The notes under the pieces were generated by a model. It did no database searches. It was not told the DNA's origin and saw nothing but the letters and a program-made list of their open reading frames with translations. Below, in pieces: positions 44,502-53,058 of a stretch of 64,000 bases of DNA. The stretch is from Chromohalobacter beijerinckii. GTDB lineage: Bacteria; Pseudomonadota; Gammaproteobacteria; Pseudomonadales; Halomonadaceae. Every line of letters begins with the position of its first letter. Positions within the stretch are counted from its first letter, which is position 1. Location: NCBI RefSeq assembly GCF_023061185.1, contig NZ_JAKGAK010000001.1, positions 248,001 to 312,000 on the forward strand, in the 5' to 3' direction. Made by a program: the position numbers and the translations under genes.

Positions 44502-45623
44502 TCACGCGCGTACTGGCGCTTCCCGGCGCTCCAGCAACACGCCACATTCGCAGTGGTCGGTATACGGAAACTGATCGAACAGTGCGAAACGGGTCACGAC
44601 ATGCGTAGCGCTCAATTGCTCGAGATTCGCCTCGAGCGTGTTCGGGTTACAGGAAATATAGACGATGCGCGAATAGGCTTTTAGTTGCTCGCAGCTATGC
44701 GCATCGAGGCCGGCCCGCGGCGGGTCGACCAACGCGGTGGTGAAATCATGCTCATCGAGCGCCAGCGCTGCTACGCGCCGCCCACTTTTCTCTCCGGCCA
44801 GGGCTTCGCTGAACTCTTCGGCGGACATCCGCGCCACCACGGCGTTAGCCACGCCATTGGCCTCGAGATTGACGTTGGCCGAGGCTACCGAGGTCCGCGA
44901 GATCTCAGTGGCCACGACACGGCGGAAGTTCTCGGCCAGCGCAATCGTGAAGTTGCCATTACCGCAATAGAACTCCACCAGATCGCCGTCGCGGCTCTCT
45001 CGAGTCACGTCCCTAGCCCACCCTAGCATCGACCGACAAATGGCTGCATTGGGCTGGGTGAAGCTGTTCTCCACCTGCTGATAGACGAACTCGCGGCCTT
45101 CGACGTTCAACCGCTCCCAGACATGATCGCGCTCAAGAACGAGACGCTGCTTACGTGCCCGGCCGATGATCGACACGTTCAGAGATTCCTGTAACGCTCG
45201 CGCTTCTTGCTCCCAAGCCTCGTCGAGTTGGCGGTGATAGATCAAGGTCACCAACGCTTCGCCATTCAGCGTGGTCAAGAACTCGACCTGGAACAACTTG
45301 CGCCGCAGGGTATCGCTTGCCAACAACGCATCACGCAAGGCGGGCATGAGCGCGTTGATACGCTCCCCCGCCACCGGATATTCATCCAATCGAATGACCG
45401 CCTTGCGTTTGGGATCGGCAGGATCGACTTCGAACATGGCATAGAACAGGTCGTCGCCGTCATGCCAGATACGAAACTCGCAGCGCTGCCGGTAATGGCT
45501 CGACGGCGAGGGAAACACCTCCAGCGGCGGCGGAGAGAAACGCGCGAATTGCGCCGTGATACGCTCGCGCTTGGCGTCGAGCTGAGACTCGTAACGTTCG
45601 GGGTCGACGACGGGTACGGCCAC
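44502..45623 (-). CDS. trmA: tRNA (uracil-54-C5)-methyltransferase TrmA
   Basis: A 373-aa SAM-dependent enzyme forming ribothymidine at tRNA position 54. The N-terminal SSHYRQRCEFRIWHDGDDLFY, the SAM motif VEFYCGNGNFTIALAENF, the DPPRAGLD motif and the catalytic cysteine in IVYISCNPNTLEAN identify TrmA rather than the RlmC/RlmD types, which carry Fe-S clusters that are absent here. The start is the GTG at 45623, since AAAGGAG lies 5 nt upstream; the longer frame from 45671 lacks a site. Same strand and 58 nt after murI. Confidence 0.95.
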   Translation of the reverse strand: MAVPVVDPERYESQLDAKRERITAQFARFSPPPLEVFPSPSSHYRQRCEFRIWHDGDDLFYAMFEVDPADPKRKAVIRLDEYPVAGERINALMPALRDALLASDTLRRKLFQVEFLTTLNGEALVTLIYHRQLDEAWEQEARALQESLNVSIIGRARKQRLVLERDHVWERLNVEGREFVYQQVENSFTQPNAAICRSMLGWARDVTRESRDGDLVEFYCGNGNFTIALAENFRRVVATEISRTSVASANVNLEANGVANAVVARMSAEEFSEALAGEKSGRRVAALALDEHDFTTALVDPPRAGLDAHSCEQLKAYSRIVYISCNPNTLEANLEQLSATHVVTRFALFDQFPYTDHCECGVLLERREAPVRA

Positions 45624-45681
45624 GAAAACTCCTTTCAGCAAAAACTCGCGATGTCGCCGCAACGACACCATCTCATGGAAA

Positions 45682-46494
45682 TCAGAAGGTTAAAACAGGG
45701 CCAGGCAATGCCAAAGAACGCGGTGCGCTGAAGCCATAGCTCGCCAGGGTGCGTGCCAGACCCGATTGTTGCGGAGCGCTGGCCCAGCTTGCATCGCTAC
45801 CCGGCGCATCACGCGTGGCCTCTGATACGATCGGAGAAACGACCTGCGCCACGCGCCGCGCAATGGCGTCCCCGGAATCGATCCACACGATTTCGCGCGG
45901 CGCATGCCGCTCGAGTGCCTCGCGCAGCAGCGGAAAATGCGTGCATCCCAGCACCACGGTATCGAGACGCGACGCTTCCCATAACGGCGCTAGGCTCGCG
46001 GCGATGATCGCATCGTCCCACGGCATCCCGGTCAGGACGCGTTCGGCCTGCGCGACCAGCGGATCGGCGGCCAGTCTTACCACCGTGCAATCCGGCGCGA
46101 ACTCACCGATCAAACGCTGCGTATAAGGACGCGACACCGTCGCCGAGGTCGCCAGCAGTCCGAACACACCACTGCGCGAGGCATGAGCGGCCGGCTTTAT
46201 CGCCGGTACAGTACCGATCACCGGAATACTCAGGCACTCGCGCAAGGCCTGTAACGCCAACGTGCTGGCCGTATTGCAGGCCACTACCAAGGCGCGCGCG
46301 CCACTCGCTTCGACCGCCGCGCGACACACCGCGACGATCCGCGCGACCAACCAGGCACCGGGCTTGGTGCCATACGGCAACGCAGCGTTGTCACATACAT
46401 ACGCCAGCGGTGCGCCCGGCAGGCGTGTGCGCAAGGCACCCACCACCGAGAGCCCGCCGACACCGGAGTCGAAGATCAGAATCGGCGCCGTCAT
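45682..46494 (-). CDS. murI: Glutamate racemase MurI
   Basis: A 270-aa cofactor-independent racemase making D-glutamate for peptidoglycan. The two catalytic cysteines are visible in VVACNTASTLAL (about residue 72) and VLGCTHFPLL (about 183). The N-terminal IFDSGVGGLSVVGAL holds the catalytic Asp/Ser. The start codon overlaps the stop of the LysR-type gene (ATGA, 46491-46494), so the three genes lysR-type, murI and trmA may be one transcript. Confidence 0.95.
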   Translation of the reverse strand: MTAPILIFDSGVGGLSVVGALRTRLPGAPLAYVCDNAALPYGTKPGAWLVARIVAVCRAAVEASGARALVVACNTASTLALQALRECLSIPVIGTVPAIKPAAHASRSGVFGLLATSATVSRPYTQRLIGEFAPDCTVVRLAADPLVAQAERVLTGMPWDDAIIAASLAPLWEASRLDTVVLGCTHFPLLREALERHAPREIVWIDSGDAIARRVAQVVSPIVSEATRDAPGSDASWASAPQQSGLARTLASYGFSAPRSLALPGPVLTF

Positions 46495-47384
46495 GCGCGG
46501 GTCTCCGCGAAGTGCGCCAGCAGCGTATCCACTAAGGCCCTCAGGCGCGCGGGGATGAACTCACGCTCGGCATACAACAGATGGACGCTGATCGGCGCCA
46601 CGCTGAAATCGTCCAGCACGCGGACCAGTCGCCCGGCCTCGACTTCCGGCTCCCCCAGGAACGCCGGCTTGTAAACCAGCCCCATGCCACGTATCGCCGC
46701 CTCGGTCAGGGCGCGTCCGTTGTTACAGGCCATGACCGGGCGGATGCGCACCCGATACGCTGCTCCGTCGACCTGGAAGTGCCAATAGTGCCCTTCCCGC
46801 GCCAGGCTATAGTGCAGGCAACGATGCCCACGCAGCTCGGCGGGGTGCGTGGGCGTTCCATGCCGCGCCAGATACTCCGGCGCGGCGTATACGTGGCGCG
46901 GCATGTCCATCAACGGCCGCGCGATCAGACTGGAGTCCTCCAGCTCGCCGATACGTACTACCAGATCGAAATCCTCGGCCACCGGGTCGACACGGCGATC
47001 CTCGAGCACGACATCGAGCATCACCGCCGGATGACGGCGCTCGAACGCCTGCAAGGCGGGTATCAGCGCACGCACACCGAAATCCAACGGCGCGGAGAGC
47101 CGTAACCGGCCGCGTATCTCGCCGCGTTGTTCGCCGAGCCCGGTCTCTAGCTCCTGCAACTCATCGAGCAAGCGACTCGCTCCATTGAGATAGCGTTCGC
47201 CCTCTGCGGTTAGCTGCAAACGCCGCGTGGTACGCGTCAACAACCGCACCCCCAGACTGGCCTCAAGCTTGGAGATCTGCTTGCTGACCATGGCATTGGA
47301 GAATTCCAGCTTGCGCGCACCGCCAGCAAAACTGCCGGCCTCGACCACGGCGCGAAAGATGTGCATCGCCTGCAGGCGGTCCAT
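46491..47384 (-). CDS. LysR-family transcriptional regulator
   Basis: A 297-aa regulator. The winged HTH is at about residues 1-60 (FRAVVEAGSFAGGARKLEFSN, SKQISKLEASLGVRLLTRTTR), followed by an effector-binding domain (about 88-290) of the CrgA/DmlR-like subgroup (RLRLSAPLDFGVRALIPAL). It faces the umuDC operon divergently (start 47384 against 47514) and overlaps murI downstream. Target and inducer are unknown. The overlap with murI is unusual for a LysR gene, which more often regulates a divergent neighbour. Confidence 0.9.
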   Translation of the reverse strand: MDRLQAMHIFRAVVEAGSFAGGARKLEFSNAMVSKQISKLEASLGVRLLTRTTRRLQLTAEGERYLNGASRLLDELQELETGLGEQRGEIRGRLRLSAPLDFGVRALIPALQAFERRHPAVMLDVVLEDRRVDPVAEDFDLVVRIGELEDSSLIARPLMDMPRHVYAAPEYLARHGTPTHPAELRGHRCLHYSLAREGHYWHFQVDGAAYRVRIRPVMACNNGRALTEAAIRGMGLVYKPAFLGEPEVEAGRLVRVLDDFSVAPISVHLLYAEREFIPARLRALVDTLLAHFAETRA

Positions 47385-47465
47385 ACGGCTTCCTCGAAAA
47401 TACGTGCGCTCATTCTACCTTACCCGCCCACGCGATGAGATGGCTCGACTTGCCTCGAGGCAAAA

Positions 47466-47485
47466 TACTGTTTATTTTTACAGTA
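47466..47485 (+). promoter_or_regulatory. LexA (SOS) box upstream of umuDC
   Basis: TACTGT-TTATTTTT-ACAGTA has the CTG(T)-N8-(A)CAG core of the gammaproteobacterial LexA operator, with perfect outer symmetry. It lies 28 nt before the umuD start. Confidence 0.93.
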
Positions 47486-47513
47486 TTCGTCATTTCGTTT
47501 TCGAGGTTCCGCC

Positions 47514-47978
47514 ATGTCCATGACGCCTATCGCCCTCGCCGCGTCCACCTCGGCGCCAGCATCGAGCGACACCCTGCCACGCGGCGCCAGCGGCTTTCCG
47601 TCTCCGGCCGACGACTACCGAGAAGCACCGCTGGATCTACATCACCATCTGGTTCGCCGCCCGGCCTCGACGTTCTTCATGCGCTTGGAAGGCGATGACC
47701 ATCGCCACGCCGGCCTGCACCACGGCGATTTATTGGTAATCGACCGCGCCATTTCACCGCGCCCTGGGCATTGGTTGGTCGCCGCCATCGATGGCGAACT
47801 GAGCGTGTTGCACCTCGAACGTCGCGAGGCGCAGCTGTATCTCGCGCCGTCACGCCCCGGTCTGGCGACGCTGCCCTTCGAGGCCGACGATGACCGCTTG
47901 TGGGGCGTCATCTGCTACGCCATTCACGCCTTGCCCGCCATGGGCGAGGAACCGGCCGAGCCGTCATGTTTGCGCTGA
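47514..47978 (+). CDS. umuD: UmuD-like SOS protein lacking the catalytic dyad
   Basis: A 154-aa S24-fold partner of the adjacent DNA polymerase V subunit. It keeps the UmuD cleavage region (ASGFPSPADDY, scissile position Ser26-Gly27) and the fold core HHGDLLVIDRA and VAAIDGEL. However, the nucleophile corresponding to E. coli Ser60 (SGDSM) reads EGDDH, giving Asp62. The general-base Lys97 position (TVKKL) reads SVLHL, giving Leu99. It should therefore be unable to self-cleave, unlike canonical UmuD. GAGG lies 7 nt before the ATG, and umuC overlaps its 3' end by 13 nt. SOS control by the LexA box is retained. Confidence 0.88.
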   Translation: MSMTPIALAASTSAPASSDTLPRGASGFPSPADDYREAPLDLHHHLVRRPASTFFMRLEGDDHRHAGLHHGDLLVIDRAISPRPGHWLVAAIDGELSVLHLERREAQLYLAPSRPGLATLPFEADDDRLWGVICYAIHALPAMGEEPAEPSCLR

Positions 47979-49225
47979 TCGACTGCAACAACTTCTACGC
48001 CGCCTGCGAGCGTCTGTTCGAACCGCGTCTGGAGGGCGTCCCGGTGGGCGTGCTGTCCAACAACGACGGCTGTGTCATCGCGCGCTCCGAGGAGTTCAAG
48101 GCGCTCGATATTCCCATGGGCATCCCCACCCACAAGATCGATCCAGCACTGCGGCGTCGCGTGGTGCTGAAGTCCTCCAACTACACGCTTTATGGTGACC
48201 TCTCGGCACGCGTGCAACAGGTTCTGGCGCGCCAAGTACCGACGCTGGAACCTTATTCCATCGACGAGTGTTTTCTCGATCTACGCGGCATGCAGGAAGA
48301 CTGGCACGCCTTGGGCGCACGCCTGGTGCGTAGCGTGGCGCGGGAAGTCGGGCTGCCGGTTTCCATCGGCATCGCCCCGACGCGAACTCTGGCCAAACTC
48401 GCCAACCGTCAGGCCAAGACCCAGCCAACACGCCCTCAGGTCTGCGTGTGGCAAAGCGCCGACGCGCCCGAATTGGCAGCCCACCTGGCTCGGCTGTCAC
48501 CCCGCGAGGTATGGGGCGTGGGTGAACGACTCAACGCGCGCCTGGCCGGCATGGGCGTGCTCACCGCCGCCGCGCTTCGCGAGACACCCGACAGCGAGCT
48601 ACGACGGCGTTTCAGCGTAGTGCTGGCGCGCACCGCCACCGAACTCAACGGCCACCCCTGCCTATCGATGAGCGACCTGGAGACCCCACGCCGTAGCATT
48701 CTCTGCTCGCGCTCGTTCGGGCGCCCCTTGCGCGACCACAACGCCCTCGCCGGTGCCTTACGCCATCACTGCCAACGCGCCGGCGAAAAGCTGCGACGTG
48801 ATGCCATGCAAGCCTCAGCCATCGGCGTATACATGCGTACCAACCCGCATCACGCCGGCACGTTTCGTCATGCCTGCGAGTGGACGGCATTACCGTTCCC
48901 CAGTGCCGACACGCAGCAACTCAACCGCGCGGCGCAACGTCTGCTAGCACGCTTATGGCAACCGGCGGCCTATCAGAAACTGGGCGTGATGCTCACCGAA
49001 CTGACGCCCCGCCAGCAGAGCCAAACGACGCTCTTCGATGGCGCCGAGCCCGCCCGGCGAGAGGCGTTGATGGAGGCTTGGGACGCGATCCGCGCCCGCT
49101 ACGGCCGCCAGGCGCTGACCCTGGGCCCGCAACCTTCCGACGCCCCCTGGCAGATGAACAGCGCCTACCGCTCGGCCTGCTATACCACGCGCTGGGACGA
49201 GCTGCCCCGAGCACGCGCCCGATGA
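47966..49225 (+). CDS. umuC: DNA polymerase V catalytic subunit UmuC
   Basis: A 419-aa Y-family translesion polymerase. The N-terminus MFALIDCNNFYAACERLFEP contains the first catalytic Asp. The YSIDECFLDLRGM motif (about residue 98) supplies the second catalytic acidic pair, and SNNDGCVIARSEEFKALDI is the Y-family fingers signature. The C-terminal little-finger domain is complete, and QSQTTLFDG resembles a beta-clamp-binding motif (Q-x2-x-LF). It overlaps umuD by 13 nt. Confidence 0.96.
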   Translation: MFALIDCNNFYAACERLFEPRLEGVPVGVLSNNDGCVIARSEEFKALDIPMGIPTHKIDPALRRRVVLKSSNYTLYGDLSARVQQVLARQVPTLEPYSIDECFLDLRGMQEDWHALGARLVRSVAREVGLPVSIGIAPTRTLAKLANRQAKTQPTRPQVCVWQSADAPELAAHLARLSPREVWGVGERLNARLAGMGVLTAAALRETPDSELRRRFSVVLARTATELNGHPCLSMSDLETPRRSILCSRSFGRPLRDHNALAGALRHHCQRAGEKLRRDAMQASAIGVYMRTNPHHAGTFRHACEWTALPFPSADTQQLNRAAQRLLARLWQPAAYQKLGVMLTELTPRQQSQTTLFDGAEPARREALMEAWDAIRARYGRQALTLGPQPSDAPWQMNSAYRSACYTTRWDELPRARAR

Positions 49226-49254
49226 CCACTATGCCGTTCACGTGGCGACACAGC

Positions 49255-49806
49255 TCAATTCAACGGCGAAGGCGCCTCGCGGAATTCGGCGTAAAGCTCC
49301 GGATAGCCTTCCTGCAGGCGTGCCAGTTCAGCTTCGGCCCCTTCCGGCAGCGCCTTGGCCAGCCGATCCAGATCGTCTTCGTCGAAGTGCTCGCGGATCA
49401 ACGGAAACAACTCCTCGCGTTCACCGCGCAGATAGGCCCGATGCGCCTCGAGATAGGCCCGGAGGTCTTCACTGAAGCGGTCCATGGGCACTACCGCATC
49501 CATCAGGATCATGTCGAGATCCTGAGAGAGTTTCGCCAGGCGTTCATTGAGCGCCCGATAGTCTTCGGACAACCGCTGACACAGCGCGTCGGCTTGCGGT
49601 GCCCGCACATTCAACTGCTCGGTACACATGCGTTCCAGCGGCTCGGTGAACCCACTCATGTAGTCGAGGATGTAATCCACGACCTCGCGTATCAATTGGA
49701 AGTTGGGTCGCTCACCTTCCGCCAGGGTTTTCTGCTTGAGCTGCAACACATGCAGCAAACGCGCCATGTTGGCGTGATCTTGGCGCAGTTGAGTCAGCAT
49801 GGGCAT
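49255..49806 (-). CDS. Hemerythrin-like domain protein with missing iron ligands
   Basis: A 183-aa four-helix protein of the hemerythrin HHE family. His11 (RQDHANMARLL) and the late pair His122/Glu132 (EAHRAYLRGEREELFPLIRE) are at expected positions. The central HHPKE motif reads TEPLE (residues 54-58), and the third-helix histidine is replaced (SEDYRAL). At most about four of the usual seven ligands remain, so a di-iron site is unlikely. Convergent with umuC. A role in oxygen or metal sensing is uncertain. Confidence 0.75.
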   Translation of the reverse strand: MPMLTQLRQDHANMARLLHVLQLKQKTLAEGERPNFQLIREVVDYILDYMSGFTEPLERMCTEQLNVRAPQADALCQRLSEDYRALNERLAKLSQDLDMILMDAVVPMDRFSEDLRAYLEAHRAYLRGEREELFPLIREHFDEDDLDRLAKALPEGAEAELARLQEGYPELYAEFREAPSPLN

Positions 49807-50185
49807 GTACAGGCCTCCTTTGCTGTCGAAGCGTGGCAGCGCGGGGTATCCGGCAGCCTATTTGCCAGTTTAGGCGAGAGTCTTCAGTGACTCCCATTCT
49901 CCCGATGGGAAACACCCTACCGGGGCTCGAATGTTTTACCCTAGCGGGTATGACAGGATTACGCCTGTTCACCGAAAGTCTAGACATGGTTTTTGGCGAC
50001 TCGACGCAGAGGGTCTTTACAAAACAGGCGAGCGAAGGCAAGACAAGGCAAAATTGGCCGAAAACGCGGAGTTTACATGGGGTAAATGAGCATTTTGACC
50101 GGGCTCGCGTACGAGGCCGATTTTAACGCCGGATTGTCAAGTGCAGCTCTTTTGTAAACGCCCTCTCACCCACGGTGGCATACAC
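49807..50185. other. Intergenic region upstream of rarA
   Basis: A 379-bp gap between divergent genes. It holds the promoters of the hemerythrin-like gene and rarA, and the structured element at 50015-50159. No gene is supported. Confidence 0.5.
50015..50159. repeat. Putative small structured intergenic repeat (MITE/REP-like)
   Basis: About 145 bp bounded by CTTTACAAAA (50015-50024) and TTTTGTAAAC (50150-50159), a 9-bp inverted repeat. Inside are nested complementary blocks (AAAATTGGCC with GGCCGATTTT, and TTTAC with GTAAA), so the whole element could fold. The right end comes within 26 nt of the rarA start. Only one copy is visible here. Confidence 0.5.
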
Positions 50186-51520
50186 ATGGACCTGTTCGCT
50201 TCATCCCAATCCGATAACACACCGCTGGCCTATCGCATGCGGCCGCGCCGCCTCGACGACTACGTCGGCCAGGAGGCGCTGGTTGGCCCCGGCAAACCGC
50301 TGAGTCGCATGGCAGAAAGCGGCGCGGTACGCTCAATGATTTTGTGGGGGCCACCAGGCGTGGGCAAGACCACCCTGGCGGATATCCTCGCCGATGCGTC
50401 GGGCGCCATGCTTGAACGTCTATCGGCAGTGATGGCCGGCGTCAAGGACATCCGTGCCGCCGTCGAGCGTGCGCGCGAGGGGCAAATGCGCGGCCAGCCG
50501 ACGCTCTTGTTCCTCGACGAGATCCATCGTCTCAACAAGAGCCAGCAGGACGCGCTGCTGCCACACGTCGAGTCCGGACTACTGACGCTGATCGGCGCGA
50601 CTACCGAGAACCCCTCCTTCGAAGTCAATTCGGCACTGCTCTCGCGGGCACGCGTCTATGTGTTGCGCAAGCTGGAGGTCGACGACCTGCTGCGTGTGCT
50701 GCATCAGGCCCTGACGGATACCCAGCGCGGCCTTGGAGAGCGCCATATCGAGGCCGATGAGGACGTGCTGGAAACGCTCGCGCGCTCAGCCTCGGGCGAT
50801 GCACGACGCGCACTGGGCCTGCTGGAGACAGCCTGTGACTTCGCCGAGCCCACTGAGGGCGGCGAACGCCTGACCCTGCAGGCGCTGCATGAAGTGCTGG
50901 GGCATCAGGCTAGCGCCTTCGACAAGCAAGGCGATCATTATTACGACCTGCTCTCGGCCATCCATAAATCGATACGCTCGTCACGCAGCGATGCCGCGCT
51001 TTTGTACATCGCGCAATTCGTACAAGGCGGCGGTGATCCGCTCGATGTGGTGCGTCGCCTTGCCGCCATCGCCTCGGAGGATGTCGGCAATGCCGAGCCA
51101 CGCGCTCTGCCGCTGGTGATGGCCGCCTGGGACGCCTACCTGCGCCTGGGCGACTACGAAGGCCAGCGCGCCATCGCGCATGCCGCACTGCATCTCGCCA
51201 TCGCTCCCAAGAGCAACGCCATCGATCAGGCCTGGAACGCCGCCAAGCAGTTCGTCGCCGCGCACCCCGACTTCGAGGTGCCCACCTATCTGCGCAACGC
51301 CCCGACCAAGTTGATGGAATCCCTCGGTCACGGCGAAGGCTATCGCTACGCGCACAACGAGCCTAACGGTTACCCCGCCGGTCGGGCACACGACTGTTGG
51401 CCCGCGGAACTCCCCGCAGCCACCTTCTTCGCGCCCACGGAATACGGGCAGGAAAAACGTTTCAAGCAGATGCAGGCCTGGCGCGCCGAACTCGACGTCC
51501 AAGCCGACGGGACGTCATGA
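50186..51520 (+). CDS. rarA: Replication-associated recombination protein RarA
   Basis: A 444-aa AAA+ ATPase of the RarA/MgsA/WRNIP1 family, acting at stalled replication forks and related to clamp-loader subunits. The start MDLFASS is typical, followed by [16 protein letters not shown], Walker [12 protein letters not shown] (about residue 57), Walker [13 protein letters not shown], and the sensor region [13 protein letters not shown]. The C-terminal tetramerisation domain (from about 250) ends in the [13 protein letters not shown] segment. The ATG at 50186 is chosen over 50141, which has no family similarity. Confidence 0.96.
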   Translation: MDLFASSQSDNTPLAYRMRPRRLDDYVGQEALVGPGKPLSRMAESGAVRSMILWGPPGVGKTTLADILADASGAMLERLSAVMAGVKDIRAAVERAREGQMRGQPTLLFLDEIHRLNKSQQDALLPHVESGLLTLIGATTENPSFEVNSALLSRARVYVLRKLEVDDLLRVLHQALTDTQRGLGERHIEADEDVLETLARSASGDARRALGLLETACDFAEPTEGGERLTLQALHEVLGHQASAFDKQGDHYYDLLSAIHKSIRSSRSDAALLYIAQFVQGGGDPLDVVRRLAAIASEDVGNAEPRALPLVMAAWDAYLRLGDYEGQRAIAHAALHLAIAPKSNAIDQAWNAAKQFVAAHPDFEVPTYLRNAPTKLMESLGHGEGYRYAHNEPNGYPAGRAHDCWPAELPAATFFAPTEYGQEKRFKQMQAWRAELDVQADGTS

Positions 51521-51541
51521 GCACCCACCGCTTTTTCGGCC

Positions 51542-51934
51542 TTAACGCCGGCGGCACATCTCGGCAGGGTGGCGTAGCTGAGTCAGTAGATAGCGCTTGA
51601 GGTCGTCCGCTGCGCCGACTTCATCCAGTGCCGTCGCCATACATGACAGCCAAGCATCTCGCTCCTCGGGGCCGATATCCAGGTGGCGATGCGCCGCGGG
51701 GATGGCGATCGGCCCGAAACGCTCGCGGTAACGGCTCGGCCCGCCCATCCAACCGATCAGAAACGTCGTCAGCTTATCGCGGGATTCGTCTAGGTCGTCG
51801 GGATGCAGAGCGCGAATCCCTCGCGCCTCGGGCAAGCGCTCCATGGCATCATAGAAGCGATCCACCAGCTCGCGTACCGCCGCCTCCCCGCCCACGGCGC
51901 GCAGCGTGCTGTCACCGACGCCGAATACCGGCAT
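51542..51934 (-). CDS. Truncated hemoglobin, group II-like
   Basis: A 130-aa globin of the TrHb2 (YjbI) type. The N-terminal GGEAAVRELVDRFYDAM is the truncated-globin entry. The central FLIGWMGGPSRYRERFG contains the conserved Trp-Met-Gly-Gly-Pro. The proximal heme histidine lies in IPAAHRHLDIGPEERDAWL. The ATG at 51934 lies two bases beyond the jetD stop on the same strand, so the gene is probably co-transcribed with the Wadjet operon, though a link may be coincidental. TrHb2 proteins bind oxygen or detoxify NO and peroxide. Confidence 0.88.
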   Translation of the reverse strand: MPVFGVGDSTLRAVGGEAAVRELVDRFYDAMERLPEARGIRALHPDDLDESRDKLTTFLIGWMGGPSRYRERFGPIAIPAAHRHLDIGPEERDAWLSCMATALDEVGAADDLKRYLLTQLRHPAEMCRRR

Positions 51935-51936
51935 AC

Positions 51937-53058
51937 TCAATTCGTCTCCTCTGCGCCCACGATACGCGCAATCCACTGCTGCTCCTGATCGAACTCGAGC
52001 GTTTCCCCCGCCAGCCGCTCGATATCACAATCACTTACCCACTCCTGATCGATACCCCGTGTCCAACCTTGCCCTTGACGCTGCCCTGCCTTACCCGTGG
52101 CCTGACTCAATGGGTGGCCGCCCCTTCCCTCCAACCGTTCCATCATCGGACCATAAAGTGCTGACAGGCGCATGGCCGGCAGATGCGTTTTCATGCGCAG
52201 ATAAATCCGTAGCCCTTCGGGATCAAGGTCGCCCCAGTAGGTGATATTCGGTAGCTCCAGCAAATCCGCCAACACCATGGGGGACGGCATCTTGCCCACC
52301 AGACTAATATGCTGGGCATCCGAGAGCGCCTGACTCAGCGCGAGGCCATAACCAAACTCGCAGACCAGCGCAAAATGCATATCCAGTCCTACACGACAGG
52401 CAGCGGTAAAGCTTTGCGCATTTTCGATCAAGAGCACGCCCTGCGGCTCTACAGGAACATGCGCCAGTACCCGCGAATCCGATTGGGCAAAACGCGACGG
52501 CTCTATCCCGAAAGCACGTAACAGCTCATTGGGCAATACGGACAGCAATTTACTGCTTTCCAGTAAATAACGTGAACTGACCGTGTAACTCGTCAACGTA
52601 TAGGCCGCGGGCAGAGCCCTCGCTAACGTCTTGAGCCCATCCACCAAACGCTGCTGGTCTTCACGTGACCATCCGGCCAAACATCCGTCCAGTGCCTGTC
52701 GCCAATGGCGCGCTTGTCTTTCGTTGAGTGCCAAACCAGCATCGACATTGGGCAATGTCTCCAACACCTGCTGAACATAGCGCTCCGCCAACCCCACACG
52801 TGGGTTCAAGCCGAGGCGAGGGTCGAGCATCGCCTCTCCACCCTCGCCTTTGACGCTAAGAATGCCCGCACGATAAAGCTCCAATAGCGTCCGCTGTGCA
52901 TACAGTTCGGCTTCGCACCAGCCATTCTTGACCATACGCTTTCTCAGCGTTGCTGCCTGCTGACTCGGAGGATGGGCTTTTCCCTGAAGCGCCTGTCGAC
53001 GCCAATCGGCACTCATCTTGTCAAAGACATGCCGAGCCGCCTCACTCAATTCAGTCAT
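51937..53058 (-). CDS. jetD: Wadjet/Mks system nuclease subunit JetD (MksG)
   Basis: A 373-aa protein of the JetD (DUF2220) family. The N-terminal half contains a winged-helix region; the C-terminal half a Toprim-type fold with Glu212 (GVLLIENAQSF) and the Asp-x-Asp pair 277/279 (YWGDLDPEGLRIY). In Wadjet systems this subunit cuts small circular DNA recognised by the SMC complex. The start ATG at 53058 overlaps the jetC stop by 8 nt; an ATG at 53070 is an alternative. The catalytic acidic residues are intact. Confidence 0.9.
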   Translation of the reverse strand: MTELSEAARHVFDKMSADWRRQALQGKAHPPSQQAATLRKRMVKNGWCEAELYAQRTLLELYRAGILSVKGEGGEAMLDPRLGLNPRVGLAERYVQQVLETLPNVDAGLALNERQARHWRQALDGCLAGWSREDQQRLVDGLKTLARALPAAYTLTSYTVSSRYLLESSKLLSVLPNELLRAFGIEPSRFAQSDSRVLAHVPVEPQGVLLIENAQSFTAACRVGLDMHFALVCEFGYGLALSQALSDAQHISLVGKMPSPMVLADLLELPNITYWGDLDPEGLRIYLRMKTHLPAMRLSALYGPMMERLEGRGGHPLSQATGKAGQRQGQGWTRGIDQEWVSDCDIERLAGETLEFDQEQQWIARIVGAEETN

